Part shown: in pieces, positions 62,264-64,000 of the stretch
How positions within the stretch are numbered: position 1 is the stretch's first letter
Layout: each line of letters opens with the position of its first letter
Assembly (NCBI GenBank): GCA_964410215.1
Contig: CAYPHA010000003.1
Coordinates: forward strand, 1-64,000
Source: CAYPHA01 sp964410215
GTDB taxonomy: Bacteria > Calditrichota > Calditrichia > Calditrichales > CAYPHA01
Direction: 5' to 3'
DNA length: 64,000 bases
The notes under the pieces: generated by a model
The model's input: only the letters and a program-made list of their open reading frames with translations
Databases searched by the model: none
Told to the model about the DNA's origin: nothing
Program-made: the position numbers and the translations under genes

Positions 62264-63249
62264 GTGTAAAGCTGACCCTCTGTATGATTGTGCGGAACGA
62301 GGAAAAAAACCTGAACCGCTGCCTGGAAAGTGTAAAAGGAACGGTTGATGATATCCTGATCGTGGATACGGGCTCCAAAGACCGTACGATGGACATCGCC
62401 CGGCGTTTCGGGGCGCAGATCGTTGAGTACAGTTGGAAAAACGATTTTGCAGATGCCCGGAACGAAGGATTGCGACAGGTGCATGATGGCTGGGTTTTAC
62501 ATCTGGATGCGGATGAAAAACTGACACATCAATCGGCTGCTGCTGTAAAACGTGTTATAGAGCGGACAACCGCTGATGCCCTGATGGTCAATGTCCGAAA
62601 TTTCCAAACCGGCCACGATCTGGTTAAATGGCTGGATGATCCACAGATACGGCTTTTCAGGGGCGATCGCTCCTATCGATATGAACAACCCGTCCATGAG
62701 CAGATCGGAAAGTCGATAACACGTTCCGGCGGCCGTACTGAGAATACCGGACTGCTTATTGAGCATTTTGGTTACACGGAGGAACCGGCAAAAAAGGCGC
62801 AACGGAATTTACCGCTTCTGCAGACAGCGCTGGACGAAAATCCCGATGATGCCTATCTGCATTTTAAAATGGGGGAAACCCTGAAGGCCATGAACCGTTT
62901 CGAGGAAGCCCGCCTGGCCTTTGAGAGGGTTTTTGACTGTCATTTTCAATCACTTGCTCCGGAGATAATCGATACACTATATCTGCGACTCGGACAGATA
63001 GAACTTGCACGTGACAGGTATCCGGAAGTATTACGTTATTGCCTGGAAGCATTGAAGGTTAATCCTGGCAATGTCATAGCGATGTATGTGCTCAGTATTG
63101 CACTGGTATATCTCGGGGAGCTGGAAAAAGCGGAAGGCTATCTGAACCGGATCCTTAGCGCTGACCGGCAGGCTATCATATCCCGTACTGATATTCAAAA
63201 ACTGCTTTCCGTTTGTAGCGCACTGAAATGCCGGGAAAAGGCAATATGA
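62260..63249 (+). CDS. GT2 glycosyltransferase with TPR-like tail (start uncertain, ATA proposed)
   Basis: Family 2 glycosyltransferase of the SunS/LpsA-like group: KLTLCMIVRNEEKNLNRCLESV, ILIVDTGSKDRTMDIARRFGA, and DADEKL as the metal-binding D-x-D motif, followed by helical TPR-like repeats (DAYLHFKMGETLKAMNRFEEA). The first ATG (62284) falls inside the first beta strand and would remove KLTLC. AGGAG (62247-62251) points to a start at ATA 62260, overlapping the giant gene's stop as ATAA; CTG 62272 is another option. The protein is then 329 residues. It probably acts in the same glycan pathway as the giant protein. Confidence 0.85.
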   Translation: MSVKLTLCMIVRNEEKNLNRCLESVKGTVDDILIVDTGSKDRTMDIARRFGAQIVEYSWKNDFADARNEGLRQVHDGWVLHLDADEKLTHQSAAAVKRVIERTTADALMVNVRNFQTGHDLVKWLDDPQIRLFRGDRSYRYEQPVHEQIGKSITRSGGRTENTGLLIEHFGYTEEPAKKAQRNLPLLQTALDENPDDAYLHFKMGETLKAMNRFEEARLAFERVFDCHFQSLAPEIIDTLYLRLGQIELARDRYPEVLRYCLEALKVNPGNVIAMYVLSIALVYLGELEKAEGYLNRILSADRQAIISRTDIQKLLSVCSALKCREKAI

Positions 63250-64000
63250 AAACCGGGCCGAAACAGAACCGGAAGCGTAAACAGCCGACCCTTTCGCTTT
63301 GCATGATTGTAAAAAATGAGGAAGCCTTTCTGGAAAGCTGTCTGGAAAGTGTACGGGAGGTCGTGCACCAGATCGTTATTCTGGATACGGGGTCGACGGA
63401 TAAAACGACGGAAATCGCCCGTCGCTTTGGCGCCGACATTTATAGCTTCGACTGGTGCGATGACTTTTCAGCAGCGCGCAATGCGTCCATACAGCATGCC
63501 ACCGGTGACTGGATACTCTGGCTGGATGCTGATGAACGGATGATGCCCGCTTCAAAAAAGAAACTGCAGGAACTGCTCAAACCGGAAAACAGACCGGTTA
63601 TTTACAGGGTCCATATTCGCAATCATCAAAAGGATGACGGTGGTTTCAAGCTTTCCACCGCGCATCGCCTGTTCACGAATCATAAAGGTATTCAGTTCAG
63701 CGGCAGAATACATGAACAGGTTTCACCCAGCGCCGCAGCTTTGAAAGGTGAAGAGCGGGACTCCGAAATTGTTCTCGATCATTACGGATACGCCCTGCAG
63801 GATGACGCACAAACGCAAAAGAATCTGCGCAATCGGAAACTGCTGAAACGGTTCGTCCGGGAAAAACCGGACAGCGCCTATGCCCATTATACGCTGGCCC
63901 AGCATTATGCCATGACAGATGAACCCGGTCTGGCAAAGAAACATTACAGCGCAGCCTATGATCTTAACCAGTTTGATACCGATATGAAGGCATCGCTTCT
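63246..64000 (+). CDS. GT2 glycosyltransferase with TPR-like tail, cut by window end
   Basis: The frame opens with ATG 63246, overlapping the preceding stop (ATGA), and stays open to the last base, giving the first 251 residues. It is a close relative of the previous gene: TLSLCMIVKNEEAFLESCLESV, ILDTGSTDKTTEIARRFGAD, WLDADERM (D-x-D), HEQVSP, then TPR-like helices AHYTLAQHYAMTDEPGLAKKHY. The N-terminus has a basic extension (MKTGPKQNRKRKQP). The two genes look like a tandem duplication. Confidence 0.88.
   Translation, partial: MKTGPKQNRKRKQPTLSLCMIVKNEEAFLESCLESVREVVHQIVILDTGSTDKTTEIARRFGADIYSFDWCDDFSAARNASIQHATGDWILWLDADERMMPASKKKLQELLKPENRPVIYRVHIRNHQKDDGGFKLSTAHRLFTNHKGIQFSGRIHEQVSPSAAALKGEERDSEIVLDHYGYALQDDAQTQKNLRNRKLLKRFVREKPDSAYAHYTLAQHYAMTDEPGLAKKHYSAAYDLNQFDTDMKASL

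Overview
The window looks like a scaffold piece from a flagellated, diderm bacterium of the FCB superphylum (Calditrichota / KSB1 / Marinimicrobia-like lineages are the kind of host that fits), probably a metagenome bin because a run of exactly 100 N interrupts it at 1812-1911. Three things support this. FlgA, FlgH and FlgI indicate an outer membrane and peptidoglycan. A secreted beta-propeller protein ends in a type IX secretion (T9SS) sorting domain. Several exported proteins are lipoproteins. I cannot assign a genus.

Layout. 1-2250: end of an unidentified protein, a bacterial poly(ADP-ribose) glycohydrolase-like gene with an array of short operator-like repeats upstream, two serine tRNA genes on the minus strand, and a repeat-rich stretch around the assembly gap whose repeat unit contains the first 15 nt of the second tRNA. 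2250-18065: a housekeeping and accessory block with a haem-binding DUF3365 lipoprotein (-), a GH95-type alpha-fucosidase lipoprotein, an ArsR repressor plus Zn/Cd P-type ATPase operon, a DUF3592 membrane protein, a DinG-type exonuclease-helicase, histidine ammonia-lyase, a serine beta-lactamase-like hydrolase, an HD-GYP c-di-GMP phosphodiesterase (-) and the T9SS-targeted VPS10/BNR protein (-).

18367-53484: an almost complete flagellar gene cluster, all on the plus strand. First unit: flgB-flgC-orf101-fliE-fliF-fliG-fliH-fliI-fliJ-motE-like-fliK-flgD-flbD-like-flgE, preceded by a sigma-54-type promoter and followed by a strong hairpin terminator. Second: motA-motB-fliL-fliM-fliN-fliO-fliP-fliQ-fliR-flhB-flhA-flhF-flhG-orf74-fliA-orf104-PAS kinase. 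Third, behind a consensus sigma-54 promoter: flgF-flgG-flgA-flgH-flgI-flgJ-flgN-flgK-flgL. Flagellin, cap, FliS, FlgM and a sigma-54 activator are not in the window. The hook system is unusually large (FliK 1045 aa, FlgE 665 aa), and the PAS kinase has a degenerate ATPase domain.

53540-64000: immediately after flgL lies a single 8.7-kb gene for a 2907-residue protein. It fuses a methyltransferase, two sulfotransferases, two GT4 and three GT2 glycosyltransferases and a long TPR tail. Two separate TPR-linked GT2 genes follow, the last cut by the window end. Its position suggests a flagellar or surface glycan assembly and sulfation system. This is the most striking content of the window, but its substrate is inference only.
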